DNA of 37,260 nt from assembly GCA_026399025.1 (NCBI GenBank), contig JAPLRU010000108.1, positions 1 through 37,260 on the forward strand, read 5' to 3'. The stretch comes from Methylobacter sp. GTDB taxonomy: Bacteria > Pseudomonadota > Gammaproteobacteria > Methylococcales > Methylomonadaceae. Below, piece after piece: positions 7,983-16,204 of the stretch (positions are counted from its first letter, which is position 1; the number at the start of each line of letters is the position of its first letter). The notes under the pieces were generated by a model. The model had not been told where the DNA came from and did not search any database. It worked only from the letters and a program-made list of their open reading frames with translations. The position numbers and the translations under genes were made by a program.

Positions 7983-8944
7983 AGCAGGAAAACGCGGAGT
8001 CCGAACTTAATAACGATATTGACGAGCAAGCGACGACCTGGTTTGTACGGTTACAGGCCGGTCGTATTTCCGGCGAAGAACAAGCGGCCTTTCTGAACTG
8101 GCTGAATCAAGCCGACCGGCATCAGGAAGCCTTCGATGAAATAAGCCGGCTGTGGGGCGATACCGAGCTGCTGCAAGCGCTGACTGAAACCGCGCAAAAG
8201 CAGGGCATAGCGCCCGCTCAAAAAACAACCGCCGTTAACTTTAAGCGGCCGCTGGCGATGGCGGCGGCGATAGCCTTAACCTTGCTGTTCCGTAATGAAC
8301 TGGCGATCTTGATGCAAAGCGATTATTCGACCCGGGTGGGGGAGCGCAAAACCGTCAATTTCGATGACGGCTCCACCGCGATGCTCAATACCGATAGCGC
8401 CATTAGCGTCAACATGACCGGCTCGCAACGCAGGATCGAACTGCTCAAAGGCGAAGTTTATTTCGAGGTTAAACCCGATCCCAGCCGGCCGTTTATTGTC
8501 CACGCCGATTATTCGACGACCCGCGTACTGGGAACCCGGTTTTTCGTGCATGAAAAAGGCGGCAGCGACGAAGTCAAAGTGGTGTCCGGGCGCGTCGAAG
8601 TCAGTGACCAAGGCGCTTTGAAGCAGACCTTAGTTTTGCATGATCGGGAGACGGTATCGGTCGACGGCTCAGGCTTAAGCGAAGCCTTGCTGGCGGATTC
8701 CGCGTTGTCAAGCTCTTGGATAAACGGTTTTCTGGTGTTTGAAGATATTCCGCTCGAAAGCGTCATTAATCAGATTCGCCGCTACAGAACCGGCTTAGTG
8801 ATCTACAAAGACAATGCGTTACGCGGGCTCAAAATCAATGGACGCATCAATTTGCGCGAGTCGGACGATATGCTGAAAGTCCTAGGCAAAAACCTGTCGA
8901 TAAAAATGACCTATTTGACCGACTGGCTGGTCATTGTCGGTTAG
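7979..8944 (+). CDS. FecR-like anti-sigma factor / sigma regulator
   Basis: This 321-residue inner-membrane regulator has an N-terminal cytoplasmic FecR-associated domain (DEQATTWFVRLQAGRISGEE ... FLNWLNQADRHQEAFDEI), one membrane segment near residues 87-105 (PLAMAAAIALTLLF), then the periplasmic FecR domain (STRVGERKTVNFDDGSTAMLNTDS ... RRIELLKGEVYFEVKPD ... RVLGTRFFVH). The C-terminal part (PLESVINQIRRYR, LKINGRINL) matches the secretin/TonB-signalling type region of FecR proteins. It would pass a signal from an outer-membrane receptor to an ECF sigma factor. The likely partner is the sigma factor at 2040-2552, but it is not adjacent. I chose ATG 7979 over the upstream TTG. Confidence 0.9.
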   Translation: MKQENAESELNNDIDEQATTWFVRLQAGRISGEEQAAFLNWLNQADRHQEAFDEISRLWGDTELLQALTETAQKQGIAPAQKTTAVNFKRPLAMAAAIALTLLFRNELAILMQSDYSTRVGERKTVNFDDGSTAMLNTDSAISVNMTGSQRRIELLKGEVYFEVKPDPSRPFIVHADYSTTRVLGTRFFVHEKGGSDEVKVVSGRVEVSDQGALKQTLVLHDRETVSVDGSGLSEALLADSALSSSWINGFLVFEDIPLESVINQIRRYRTGLVIYKDNALRGLKINGRINLRESDDMLKVLGKNLSIKMTYLTDWLVIVG

Positions 8945-9118
8945 GGCTAAGCAGCCGTTCAAAAGTCTTTTAATATTTTTCAAGCACCTGGAGTTCGAGC
9001 GTGAGTCCTGGCCGGTTTTGATTACGGCCGTAATTAACGGCAGCGACGTTCCGGCGCGGGAACAATAGGGGAATTTATTATTGCGAGTTACCTAAACAAT
9101 TCCCCCCATTAGCATGGG
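8945..9118. other. Convergent intergenic region with palindrome and repeat
   Basis: It holds the perfect 14-bp palindrome ATTACGGCCGTAAT at 9021-9034 and a family F repeat at 9050-9096. It lies between the convergent FecR-like and waaC genes. There is no classical U-tract terminator. Confidence 0.5.
9050..9096 (+). repeat. Short dispersed repeat, family F, copy 3
   Basis: It runs from CCGGCGCGGGAAC to GCGAGTTACCTAA, in the same order and orientation as the copies at 84-139 and 3476-3528. It lies just past the 3' end of waaC. Confidence 0.6.
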
Positions 9119-10168
9119 TTACGGGAACAACAAAAACTTCGCCCGCTCGATAATTTCCCGCTCATCAATCTCCCTAATCGAATAGTCCTGCTTGTTGAGC
9201 TTGTACGGATTAACAATTGAAGCGGACTTGACCACTTTGTTGATGTCGGTTTGATAAACCCGGCTGATCGGCGTTGGGCCGAAGATAGTGATTGACGGCC
9301 GGTTTAAGGCCCAGGCCATGTGGGTCGGGCCGGTGTCGTTGCCGATCACTAAATCGGCCTTGGCTATCAATGCTTTCAGACTGTTTAAATCCAGTTTGGG
9401 CATGACTTTGATCAGCTTGGATTGCGCCGCCATCCAGTCCGCCGTGGCTTTTTCCTGTTCGCCGCCCCAAATAACCAAGCAGTTTTGCTGCAATGCTTCC
9501 GCTATTTTTACAAACTTGGCGGCCGGATAGTTGCGGCTGTCCCAAGTCGAGCCGATGACCAACACGATATGGAGCCGGTCTTTCGACAGGAAGTCGTAAA
9601 TGTGCGGATCTTCGTTGTTGAAAAACAAAAACGGTTTTTTGTTCAGGATTTGCTCTGTGCCGATGTCGATGCCTAACGGGCTGGACAGTACCAGCGCATT
9701 TCTATCGATGGTATTGGCGTCGTAAGCGCAGACGACTTTAACGTTGTAAAACCATGACGCGGCTTTTTCGCGGATGGAATCGGCATCGAACCCGGCGATG
9801 CGCGTTCCGCGCCGCGCCGGTTCCCGACCGGCTTGCGGCATACACACCCTCCATGGCGATACCAGTCTGGCGGTGACCGCCGATTTAATCAGGCCTTGGG
9901 CATCGATAACAAGGTCATAGTTATTGCTTGCATAGCTGCGGATTTTTTTGAACTGCGCCAATAGACCGCTCTTGTCGGTTTTTAAGGCTTTCAGGTTAAC
10001 GGTTAAAACGTTATCGATGTCGGGATTGTGCTTTAAAACCTCGGCAAAGCGTTGTTCAACGATCCAGTCGATTTGAATAGCTGGGGAATGGGCTTTGATG
10101 AACTGTAACGCAACCATCGCATGGACGATGTCGCCCAGCGCCGAGAGTTTGACGATGGCGATTTTCAC
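9119..10168 (-). CDS. waaC: Lipopolysaccharide heptosyltransferase I
   Basis: This 349-residue glycosyltransferase family 9 protein adds the first L-glycero-D-manno-heptose to Kdo of the LPS inner core at the cytoplasmic face of the inner membrane. Family marks are MKIAIVKLSALGDIVHAMVAL at the N-terminus, DLVIDAQGLIKSA, and the nucleotide-sugar binding segment LVIGNDTGPTHMAWALNRP followed by IFGPT. It is somewhat longer than E. coli WaaC, with extra residues around RRGTRIAGFDADSIREKAASW. The start is GTG, overlapping the waaF stop by four bases (GTGA), so the two genes are translationally coupled. Confidence 0.92.
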   Translation of the reverse strand: MKIAIVKLSALGDIVHAMVALQFIKAHSPAIQIDWIVEQRFAEVLKHNPDIDNVLTVNLKALKTDKSGLLAQFKKIRSYASNNYDLVIDAQGLIKSAVTARLVSPWRVCMPQAGREPARRGTRIAGFDADSIREKAASWFYNVKVVCAYDANTIDRNALVLSSPLGIDIGTEQILNKKPFLFFNNEDPHIYDFLSKDRLHIVLVIGSTWDSRNYPAAKFVKIAEALQQNCLVIWGGEQEKATADWMAAQSKLIKVMPKLDLNSLKALIAKADLVIGNDTGPTHMAWALNRPSITIFGPTPISRVYQTDINKVVKSASIVNPYKLNKQDYSIREIDEREIIERAKFLLFP

Positions 10169-11220
10169 TTAGGCCCCGATTGGGTGACTGTTATCTGTTC
10201 AAGCACTTGCTCCGGGCTGATGCCGGTCAGGCATTGACTATGGCCTAGCGGACATTCACGCTTGAAGCAGGGCGCGCAATCGAGATTCAAAGAGATAATG
10301 TGCGCTTTGTCGTTTAGCGGCGGGGTAAAACCGGGGTCCGAGGAGCCGTAAATGGCGATGACTTTTTTATTCAAGGCGGCGGCGACGTGCATTAAACCGG
10401 AATCGTTGCTCACGACGGTATTAGCCAGAGACATTAAAGCCACAGCCTCGGCTAATGAAGTTCTGCCGGTGAAATCGGTGCAAAATCCGGACGCTTGCCG
10501 GTTGAGTTGCGCGGCATCGGCTTTATCTTTATCCGAGCCGAACAGCCAGACTTGCCAGCCTTGGTCGATTTTATGCCGGGCGACTTCGGCGTAATACTCA
10601 ATCGGCCAGCGCTTGGCCGGACCGTATTCGGCGCCGGGACATAAGGCCAGGATTTTTGCCGATGGGGTTAATTTGAATTTATCCAGAACAAGCTGTTGCC
10701 GGTCTTTGCTAATGGTCAGCGCCGGTTTTGGACACACCGGCGGCATCGGCGCATCGACAGGCAGGCCCAACGCGACGAACCGCTGCACCGTCATGGTCAG
10801 CAGGGTTTTATCCAGTTTTCTGGCATCGTTGAGTAAACCCCAGCGGCATTCGCCGATGTAACCGGTACGAACGGGGATATTGGCGAAGAAAGTCGGGATT
10901 GCGGATTTCCAGGAATTCGGTAATAAGATGGCTTGGTCGTAGCCTTCCGAGCGTAGGCTCAGGCCCAGTTTGATGCGTTCCATTAAGCCGAAGCGGCCGC
11001 GCGGCAGCGGCATCACGACGGCTTTGCTCACTTCGGGCATTGTTTCCAGCAGGGATAAGGTCCATGCCGGGGCCAGTACGTCAATTTGACACTCCGGATG
11101 GGTATCTTTCAGCGCGATAAACAGGCTTTGCGCCATCACCATGTCGCCGACCCAGGACGGGCCGACGACTAGAATTTTGGGGTGTTTTTTCAAAATGTTA
11201 TTTGGTTCTCTAAGGGACAC
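10165..11220 (-). CDS. waaF: Lipopolysaccharide heptosyltransferase II
   Basis: This 351-residue glycosyltransferase family 9 enzyme adds the second heptose to the LPS inner core. It has KILVVGPSWVGDMVMAQ near the N-terminus, LALCPGAEYGPAKRWP, TVVSNDSGLMHVAAALNKK and the WaaF-type tail with clustered cysteines (CAPCFKRECPLGHSQCL). The start is unsure: GTG at 11220 has no clear ribosome site, and a TTG a few codons inside is possible. It follows ilvE on the same strand, the order also found in Pseudomonas, but here a repeat element fills the gap. It overlaps waaC by four bases. Confidence 0.92.
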   Translation of the reverse strand: MSLREPNNILKKHPKILVVGPSWVGDMVMAQSLFIALKDTHPECQIDVLAPAWTLSLLETMPEVSKAVVMPLPRGRFGLMERIKLGLSLRSEGYDQAILLPNSWKSAIPTFFANIPVRTGYIGECRWGLLNDARKLDKTLLTMTVQRFVALGLPVDAPMPPVCPKPALTISKDRQQLVLDKFKLTPSAKILALCPGAEYGPAKRWPIEYYAEVARHKIDQGWQVWLFGSDKDKADAAQLNRQASGFCTDFTGRTSLAEAVALMSLANTVVSNDSGLMHVAAALNKKVIAIYGSSDPGFTPPLNDKAHIISLNLDCAPCFKRECPLGHSQCLTGISPEQVLEQITVTQSGPK

Positions 11221-11326
11221 ATGGGTACGTTGGGGGGCTTAAATTGGACTCAACAGGTGATTTTCGCTCCTTGCCAAGCCCCGGCATTGGAATTTCCTCT
11301 CGCGAAGCTGGAGCTTCGCCCACTGC

Positions 11327-11554
11327 GTTCCCAAGCTCCGGAGGCTGTGAAAGTATTATAAAAATCAGTTTAAAAACTTATTCACCACGAAGACACGAAG
11401 TTCACGAAGAAAAAATAATTGATTAAACTCAACGCATTAAAAACTTCGTGTCCTCGGCAACTGCTCCTGCGTTGCTCTACCTCCTGCATCCGTGCAGTCG
11501 TTCGTGTCTTCGTGGTGAAGGCTTTTGCTTTTGTTCTAAAACGAATACTTCCAC
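11327..11554 (-). mobile_element. MITE-like element, family A, inverted copy fused to ilvE
   Basis: This is the reverse-complement of the element at 3240-3487 with few mismatches. It starts at GTTCCCAAGCTCCGGAGG and ends at 11554, exactly where the natural coding part of ilvE ends; the last part of the outer terminal repeat is missing on that side. It separates ilvE from waaF and supplies the last 24 codons and the stop of ilvE. Confidence 0.75.
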
Positions 11555-12472
11555 GTAAGTCAACCAATCGGCATGATCGTTCCGGCGTCCATGCACATAG
11601 TCGAAATACAGCGATTGCAATTGCTCGGTGACCGGTCCACGGCTGCCGGAGCCTATGGCGCGATTATCCAATTCCCTGATTGGCGTTACTTCAGCCGCAG
11701 AGCCGGTAAAGAACGCTTCATCGGCTACGTAAATTTCATCGCGGGTAATGCGTTTTTCGATGACTTCATAGCCTTGCTCCCTGGCGATGGTAATAACCGA
11801 ATCGCGGGTGATGCCTTCCAGCGCGGATGTGGTTTCAGGGGTGTAAATTTTGCCGTTGCGCACCACGAACAGGTTTTCGGCGCTGCCTTCCGCGGCGAAA
11901 CCTTCATGATCCAGCATCAGCGCTTCATCGTAACCGTTGGCTAAAGCTTCTTGCAGGGCCAAAATGGAATTGATGTAATTGCCGTTGGCTTTGGCTTTGC
12001 ACATGGTGCTGTTGTGATGGTTGCGGGTATAAGACGAGGTACGGATACGGATGCCGTGCTCTATGCTGTCCGCGCCTAAATAAGCGCCCCATGACCAGGC
12101 GGCGACCATGACGTGGACTTTCAGGTTATCGGCTCTGAGGCCCATGCCTTCGGAACCGTAAAAGCACATGCTGCGGATATAGGCGCTGTCCAGATTGTTT
12201 TTGGCGACAGCGTCGCGATGCGCTTGATTCAGTTCGTCTTTGCCGTAAGGCATCTTCATATTCATGATATGCGCGGAACGGAACAGGCGGTCGGTATGTT
12301 CCTGCATTCTGAAAATCGCGGTGCCTTTTTCCGCGTGATAGGCTCTGATGCCTTCAAATACGCCCAGGCCGTAGTGCAAGGTATGCGTCAACACATGGAC
12401 TTTAGCTTCGCGCCACTCAACCCATTGTCCGTCCAGCCAAATAACGCCGTCTCTATCGTCCATTGTCATCAT
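11477..12472 (-). CDS. ilvE: Branched-chain amino acid aminotransferase, C-terminus altered by a repeat
   Basis: This PLP-dependent fold-IV transaminase catalyses the last step of leucine, isoleucine and valine synthesis. Family marks include LTHTLHYGLGVFEGIRAY, the PLP lysine Lys161 in CKAKANGNY, EGSAENLFVV, TSALEGITRDSVI and FFTGSAAEVTPI. Residues 1-307 match the usual length and end with ADWLTYV, the normal family C-terminus. Codons 308-331 (EVFVLEQKQKPSPRRHERLH and four more) come from the family A element, which removed the natural stop. ATG at 12472 has GGAG five bases upstream. The added tail is basic and probably unstructured; the enzyme is likely still active. Confidence 0.93.
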   Translation of the reverse strand: MMTMDDRDGVIWLDGQWVEWREAKVHVLTHTLHYGLGVFEGIRAYHAEKGTAIFRMQEHTDRLFRSAHIMNMKMPYGKDELNQAHRDAVAKNNLDSAYIRSMCFYGSEGMGLRADNLKVHVMVAAWSWGAYLGADSIEHGIRIRTSSYTRNHHNSTMCKAKANGNYINSILALQEALANGYDEALMLDHEGFAAEGSAENLFVVRNGKIYTPETTSALEGITRDSVITIAREQGYEVIEKRITRDEIYVADEAFFTGSAAEVTPIRELDNRAIGSGSRGPVTEQLQSLYFDYVHGRRNDHADWLTYVEVFVLEQKQKPSPRRHERLHGCRR

Positions 12473-12593
12473 TTATTCTCCAACAGTAGTGTTTCAATAT
12501 TTTTATCTAAGCAGATAAATTAAAAGGTTTGGTAAATTTTTAGGTCAACTATTTTTCGAAAAAATACTTGAATCGGCAGCAAAATACACCTGT

Positions 12594-12809
12594 TTAAGCG
12601 ACTTTTGCTGTTAAGGCTAATGTTTCATGATCAATTTGCTGCAATGCTTTTTGAATATGATTGATTTCATCTTCTTCAAAAAAAGCTTCTCCACATTGTG
12701 TACATACCCAAGCCGGAACCGATTCCCATGAAATATGATAGCCGTTTCGATCCGCGCTAAACGGAGCGTTACTTTTTATCATCTGGCCTTTGCAATAAAA
12801 ACATTTCAT
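12594..12809 (-). CDS. YgiT-type zinc-finger protein (MqsA-like antitoxin N-domain)
   Basis: This 71-residue protein has two CxxC pairs (Cys3/Cys6 and Cys36/Cys39) spaced as in the zinc-binding domain of MqsA/YgiT antitoxins, with the GEAFFEEDEINHIQKAL segment after it. It lacks the C-terminal helix-turn-helix DNA-binding domain of full MqsA. Such short forms usually follow a DUF4258-type toxin gene. Here only the last codons of such a toxin remain just upstream (12811-12873), so this looks like an orphan antitoxin. ilvE follows on the same strand after about 120 bases. Confidence 0.8.
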   Translation of the reverse strand: MKCFYCKGQMIKSNAPFSADRNGYHISWESVPAWVCTQCGEAFFEEDEINHIQKALQQIDHETLALTAKVA

Positions 12810-12810
12810 C

Positions 12811-12873
12811 TTAGCGCCTCACTTTAAAATCTGACGACCATTGCTCAGGTACGGGAAATAGGCCGTGATTAGG
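12811..12873 (-). pseudogene. Truncated, frameshifted 3' remnant of a DUF4258-like toxin gene
   Basis: Reading the minus strand gives ILITAYFP, then after a one-base shift PEQWSSDFKVRR followed by TAA one base before the ATG of the zinc-finger gene. This tail and position are what is expected for the toxin paired with YgiT-type antitoxins. The upstream part is missing and is replaced by an inverted-repeat element (12876-12995). The toxin is therefore broken by truncation and a frameshift. Family naming rests on a short tail and on context only. Confidence 0.55.
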
Positions 12874-12875
12874 AT

Positions 12876-12995
12876 GTAGGCCGGAATAAGCCTACCCGGC
12901 GACAGCAAGGGTGGGCGTTTCCGGCACTCCCAAGCTCGGAATGCCGGAAACACCTGCCCTGCGCTTAACGCGTGGACAAGCTTATTCAGGCCTAC
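12876..12995. repeat. Inverted-repeat element, family D
   Basis: This 120-bp element is bounded by GTAGGCCGGAATAAGC (12876-12891) and GCTTATTCAGGCCTAC (12980-12995), 16-bp inverted ends with one mismatch. Inside are GTTTCCGGCA and TGCCGGAAAC arms. A related, degenerate piece lies at 21946-22007. It replaces the front part of a toxin gene. Confidence 0.7.
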
Positions 12996-13036
12996 TTCTA
13001 TTTTCAAAATCTTTATTCAGGCACGAAGAATAAAGC

Positions 13037-13139
13037 TTAGGAACGAGCATGAAATAAATTGAGCATTTGATTCTCCTCACCCCAGCCCTCTCCAGCAGGA
13101 GAGGGAGCTAGTTGCCAGTTATTTCATGCACGTTCCTTA
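13037..13139. repeat. Inverted-repeat element, family E, copy 1
   Basis: The 21-bp ends (13037-13057 and 13119-13139) match in inverted orientation with two mismatches (TAGGAAC ... CATGAAATAA). The centre carries CTCTCC-AGCA-GGAGAG, the same block found as a tandem pair at 28341-28438. Non-coding, between glnE and the zinc-finger gene. The rest of 12996-13182 shows nothing recognised. Confidence 0.7.
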
Positions 13140-13182
13140 GTGTCTTTCGTGGCGAATGTTTACCTGTTATTAATTAAGAAGC

Positions 13183-16053
13183 TTACTCCATATAGTGATG
13201 CCAAATCCGTTCGACCTGAGCGCTCATTTCGGCGACTTCGGCTTCGGCTGTAATCGCCTTATCTCCCTGTAAAACCAGCTTATGGCCGATGTCCCGATAA
13301 GTGCAGTAAGCGACTTTAAGCGTTCTCGCATCGGCTTCCGAGATAAAGCCTTGCTGCTGTAAACCGTCAAGCAGTCTTACATTATCGGTGTAAGTGGTTA
13401 ACGCAGGATTAAGCGCGGCCCGATCCAAAACGCCAAATTGTACTATAAACTCAATATCGGCAATACCGCCTTTGCTTTGTTTAAGGTCAAACTTGTTTTT
13501 ATCTTTGCTTGCCAAAGCTTCGCGCATTTTTTCGCGCATCTCGCGGACTTCTTTTTTTAAGCTTTCAGTCTCTCTAGGCAAACTTAAAATCCGGCTGCGA
13601 ATAGCTTCATACTGAGCTTTCAGCTGCGGGTCTCCGGCGATAAAGCGGCCTCGGACCAAGGCTTGCAGTTCCCAAGTCCACGCCTCATTTTTCAGGTAAT
13701 CTTCATAGGCGCTGATATGGTTGACCAGCAAGCCGGAATCGCCGTTGGGGCGCAAGCGCATATCCACTTCGTAGAGTACGCCGGACAACATTTTGGTATC
13801 GAGAATATGCCGGACTTTCAGCCCTAAGCGTCCGTAAAACTGGGCGCAGGAAATCGGCTTAACGCCGTCGGTCATCGCGTTGCCGTCTTTGCAGTCGTAC
13901 AAAAATACCAGGTCCAGGTCGGAACCGTAACCTAATTCAATACCGCCCAGCTTACCGAAACCGATCACCGCAAAGCCGATCGACGTATTATCGGTATCGG
14001 GCGGAACACCGTGCTTATCGATCAGCATCAGCCAAGTGCGCTCAACAACCTGGCCGACGATGCTTTCGGCGATATAGGTCAGGTAATCGCTGACCACCAT
14101 CAGCGGAATCGCGCCCATAATATCGGCGGCGGCCACTCTTAACACATTCAATTGCTTAAACTGGCGCAATACGATCATCAGCTGTTCCAGATCCTGCACC
14201 TCGATTTGTTCCAGCAAAACCTTAAGCTGTCGATCAAGATCGGCCTTTTTGAGCGGTTCGTAAAGAGAACGGGTGTCCAGCAATTCGTCGAATAACACCG
14301 GATACAGCGATAAATAAGCGCAAATCCACGGGCTGGCCGACGATAGCTTGATCAATTGAAACAACGCGCCGGGATTTTCGGACAGTAGCGATAAATACAC
14401 ATTCCGGCCCGCCACCGCTTCAAACAAGCCGAGTATCCGCATTAACGTTTCGTCCGGGTTATCCACTTGGCGCATGGCGTCTATCAACTGCGGCATTAAG
14501 CGGTCGAGCACGCCCGCGCCTTTGGCGGTCAACCTTTTAACCGCTATGGAGTTTTTAAAATCTTTTATCGCGGTAAGCAGTGCGGCGCTATCTTGAATGC
14601 CGCAGTCTTTTAAATACTCAATCAACTCCGCGTCATCCGCGACACAGGCCCAAATCTTTTGGCTGTGCCGGTTTGCAGTCTCTTGTTTTGATAATGAAAA
14701 AACTTGATCGAACACAGCATGTACCTGCGTTCTTACCTTATCCAGCTCCTGTTTAAAGCCGATCCAGTCCGGATAATCCAGCGAATACGCCAATATCCGT
14801 TGCGCTATAGGGTCTTTCGGCAAATCATGAGTTTGCCGGTCTTGATATTGCTGGATATGGTTTTCCACCCGACGCAAAAAGCAATACGACTGTGTTAATT
14901 GATCGGCGTCTTTTTGCATTAATAAGCGCCGTTCGCCCAGCCGTTGCAACACTTCCAGAATCGGGCGGGTTTGCAAGGCTTTGTCGGTGCCGCCGCGGAT
15001 CAATTGAAACGCTTGGCCGATAAACTCGATTTCGCGAATGCCGCCGGGACCGAGCTTGATATTTTCCATGCGGTCTTTGCGTCGCAGTTCTTGAGTGATT
15101 TGCGCTTTTAACGAGCGTAATTCCTCGAACGCGCCGTAATCGAGATAACGTCGATAGACAAAAGGCCTGAACATCGCCATCAATTCGGCGCCGATTTTAA
15201 AGTCGCCCGCGACTTGGCGCACCTTGATCATCGCATAGCGTTCCCATTCCCGAGCCTGGGTTTGGTAATAATTTTCCATGCCGTCAAAAGTCATGATGAT
15301 AGGGCCGCTGTCGCCATAAGGCCGTAAGCGGATGTCGGTACGAAACACGAAGCCGTCTACGGTGATTTCATCCAGAACCTTAATCAGGTTGCGGCACAAC
15401 TTGGTGAAAAATTCGCCGTAAGTGGTTGCTTTTCTGTCCGGTAATACGCCGTCTTCGGCATAAGCAAAAATCAGGTCGATGTCGGAAGAATAATTCAATT
15501 CATAAGCGCCCAGTTTGCCCATGCCCAGCACCACGATCTGCTGCGGGCTGCCGTTGGATAATAACGGTGTGCCGCGCAGCTCGCAGGCTTCCCGATAAAG
15601 AAAAGCCAGCGCGTACTGAATGCAGGCATCGGCCAAATGCGATAAGTCGGCCAGTGTTTCGGATAATTCGGCCCATCCGGCCAAATCCCGCCACGCTATC
15701 CTGACCATTTCCCGGCGTCGGAAGTCGCGCAGTGCGGTCATCAGATCGGCTTGCGTTGCAATCGATGCGCGGGTTAATTTTTCGGCATAACTTTGCTCAT
15801 GATAAAGCGCCGATAAATCGCCGAAATTGACCAGCTCGATCAACAATTCGGGCTTGCGTATGCAACTTTCGGCGACAAACAAACTGGAACACCAGACTTT
15901 GACGATGGCTGCGTTAAACTCCGGCGTTTGGGGAATATCGAGTTTAAGTTCTGTCGCCCGCTGATGCCATGTTGCCAACGAGGCGGTTACCGTCGGTATT
16001 AAATCATCAGGTAGAGCGGCTAATTCGGATTCGAGATTTTGAATAAAAGACAT
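13183..16053 (-). CDS. glnE: Bifunctional glutamine synthetase adenylyltransferase/deadenylase
   Basis: This 956-residue GlnE controls glutamine synthetase by adding or removing AMP on a tyrosine in answer to nitrogen status through PII protein. Two nucleotidyltransferase domains are visible: the deadenylylase domain with GMGKLGAYELNYSSDIDLIF (Gly177, Asp191/Asp193) and the adenylylase domain with GFGKLGGIELGYGSDLDLVF (Gly698, Asp712/Asp714). Other family blocks are FRTDIRLRPYGDSGP, KLGPGGIREIEFIGQ and DMRLRPNGDSGLLV. The length is close to E. coli GlnE. The ATG at 16053 gives the usual N-terminus. It is divergent from the lipoprotein gene at 16205. Confidence 0.97.
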   Translation of the reverse strand: MSFIQNLESELAALPDDLIPTVTASLATWHQRATELKLDIPQTPEFNAAIVKVWCSSLFVAESCIRKPELLIELVNFGDLSALYHEQSYAEKLTRASIATQADLMTALRDFRRREMVRIAWRDLAGWAELSETLADLSHLADACIQYALAFLYREACELRGTPLLSNGSPQQIVVLGMGKLGAYELNYSSDIDLIFAYAEDGVLPDRKATTYGEFFTKLCRNLIKVLDEITVDGFVFRTDIRLRPYGDSGPIIMTFDGMENYYQTQAREWERYAMIKVRQVAGDFKIGAELMAMFRPFVYRRYLDYGAFEELRSLKAQITQELRRKDRMENIKLGPGGIREIEFIGQAFQLIRGGTDKALQTRPILEVLQRLGERRLLMQKDADQLTQSYCFLRRVENHIQQYQDRQTHDLPKDPIAQRILAYSLDYPDWIGFKQELDKVRTQVHAVFDQVFSLSKQETANRHSQKIWACVADDAELIEYLKDCGIQDSAALLTAIKDFKNSIAVKRLTAKGAGVLDRLMPQLIDAMRQVDNPDETLMRILGLFEAVAGRNVYLSLLSENPGALFQLIKLSSASPWICAYLSLYPVLFDELLDTRSLYEPLKKADLDRQLKVLLEQIEVQDLEQLMIVLRQFKQLNVLRVAAADIMGAIPLMVVSDYLTYIAESIVGQVVERTWLMLIDKHGVPPDTDNTSIGFAVIGFGKLGGIELGYGSDLDLVFLYDCKDGNAMTDGVKPISCAQFYGRLGLKVRHILDTKMLSGVLYEVDMRLRPNGDSGLLVNHISAYEDYLKNEAWTWELQALVRGRFIAGDPQLKAQYEAIRSRILSLPRETESLKKEVREMREKMREALASKDKNKFDLKQSKGGIADIEFIVQFGVLDRAALNPALTTYTDNVRLLDGLQQQGFISEADARTLKVAYCTYRDIGHKLVLQGDKAITAEAEVAEMSAQVERIWHHYME

Positions 16054-16204
16054 GCGCGAAAGTCATCAATGAAAAGCCCCCATGATAACGAAAACAGATA
16101 CGCAATTGTATACATCTTGATGGAAGGGGCGAAGATCAGTAGAACGAGGCTTGATAAAATGATAAAGTTCGATTAACCCTAATCACTATTTATGATTTAA
16201 GCAT

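Noticed and set aside
12819..13007. Minus-strand frame of 62 codons upstream of the zinc-finger gene
   Set aside because: Most of it is the family D repeat; only its last codons are toxin remnant, in a shifted frame. Annotated as pseudogene remnant instead.
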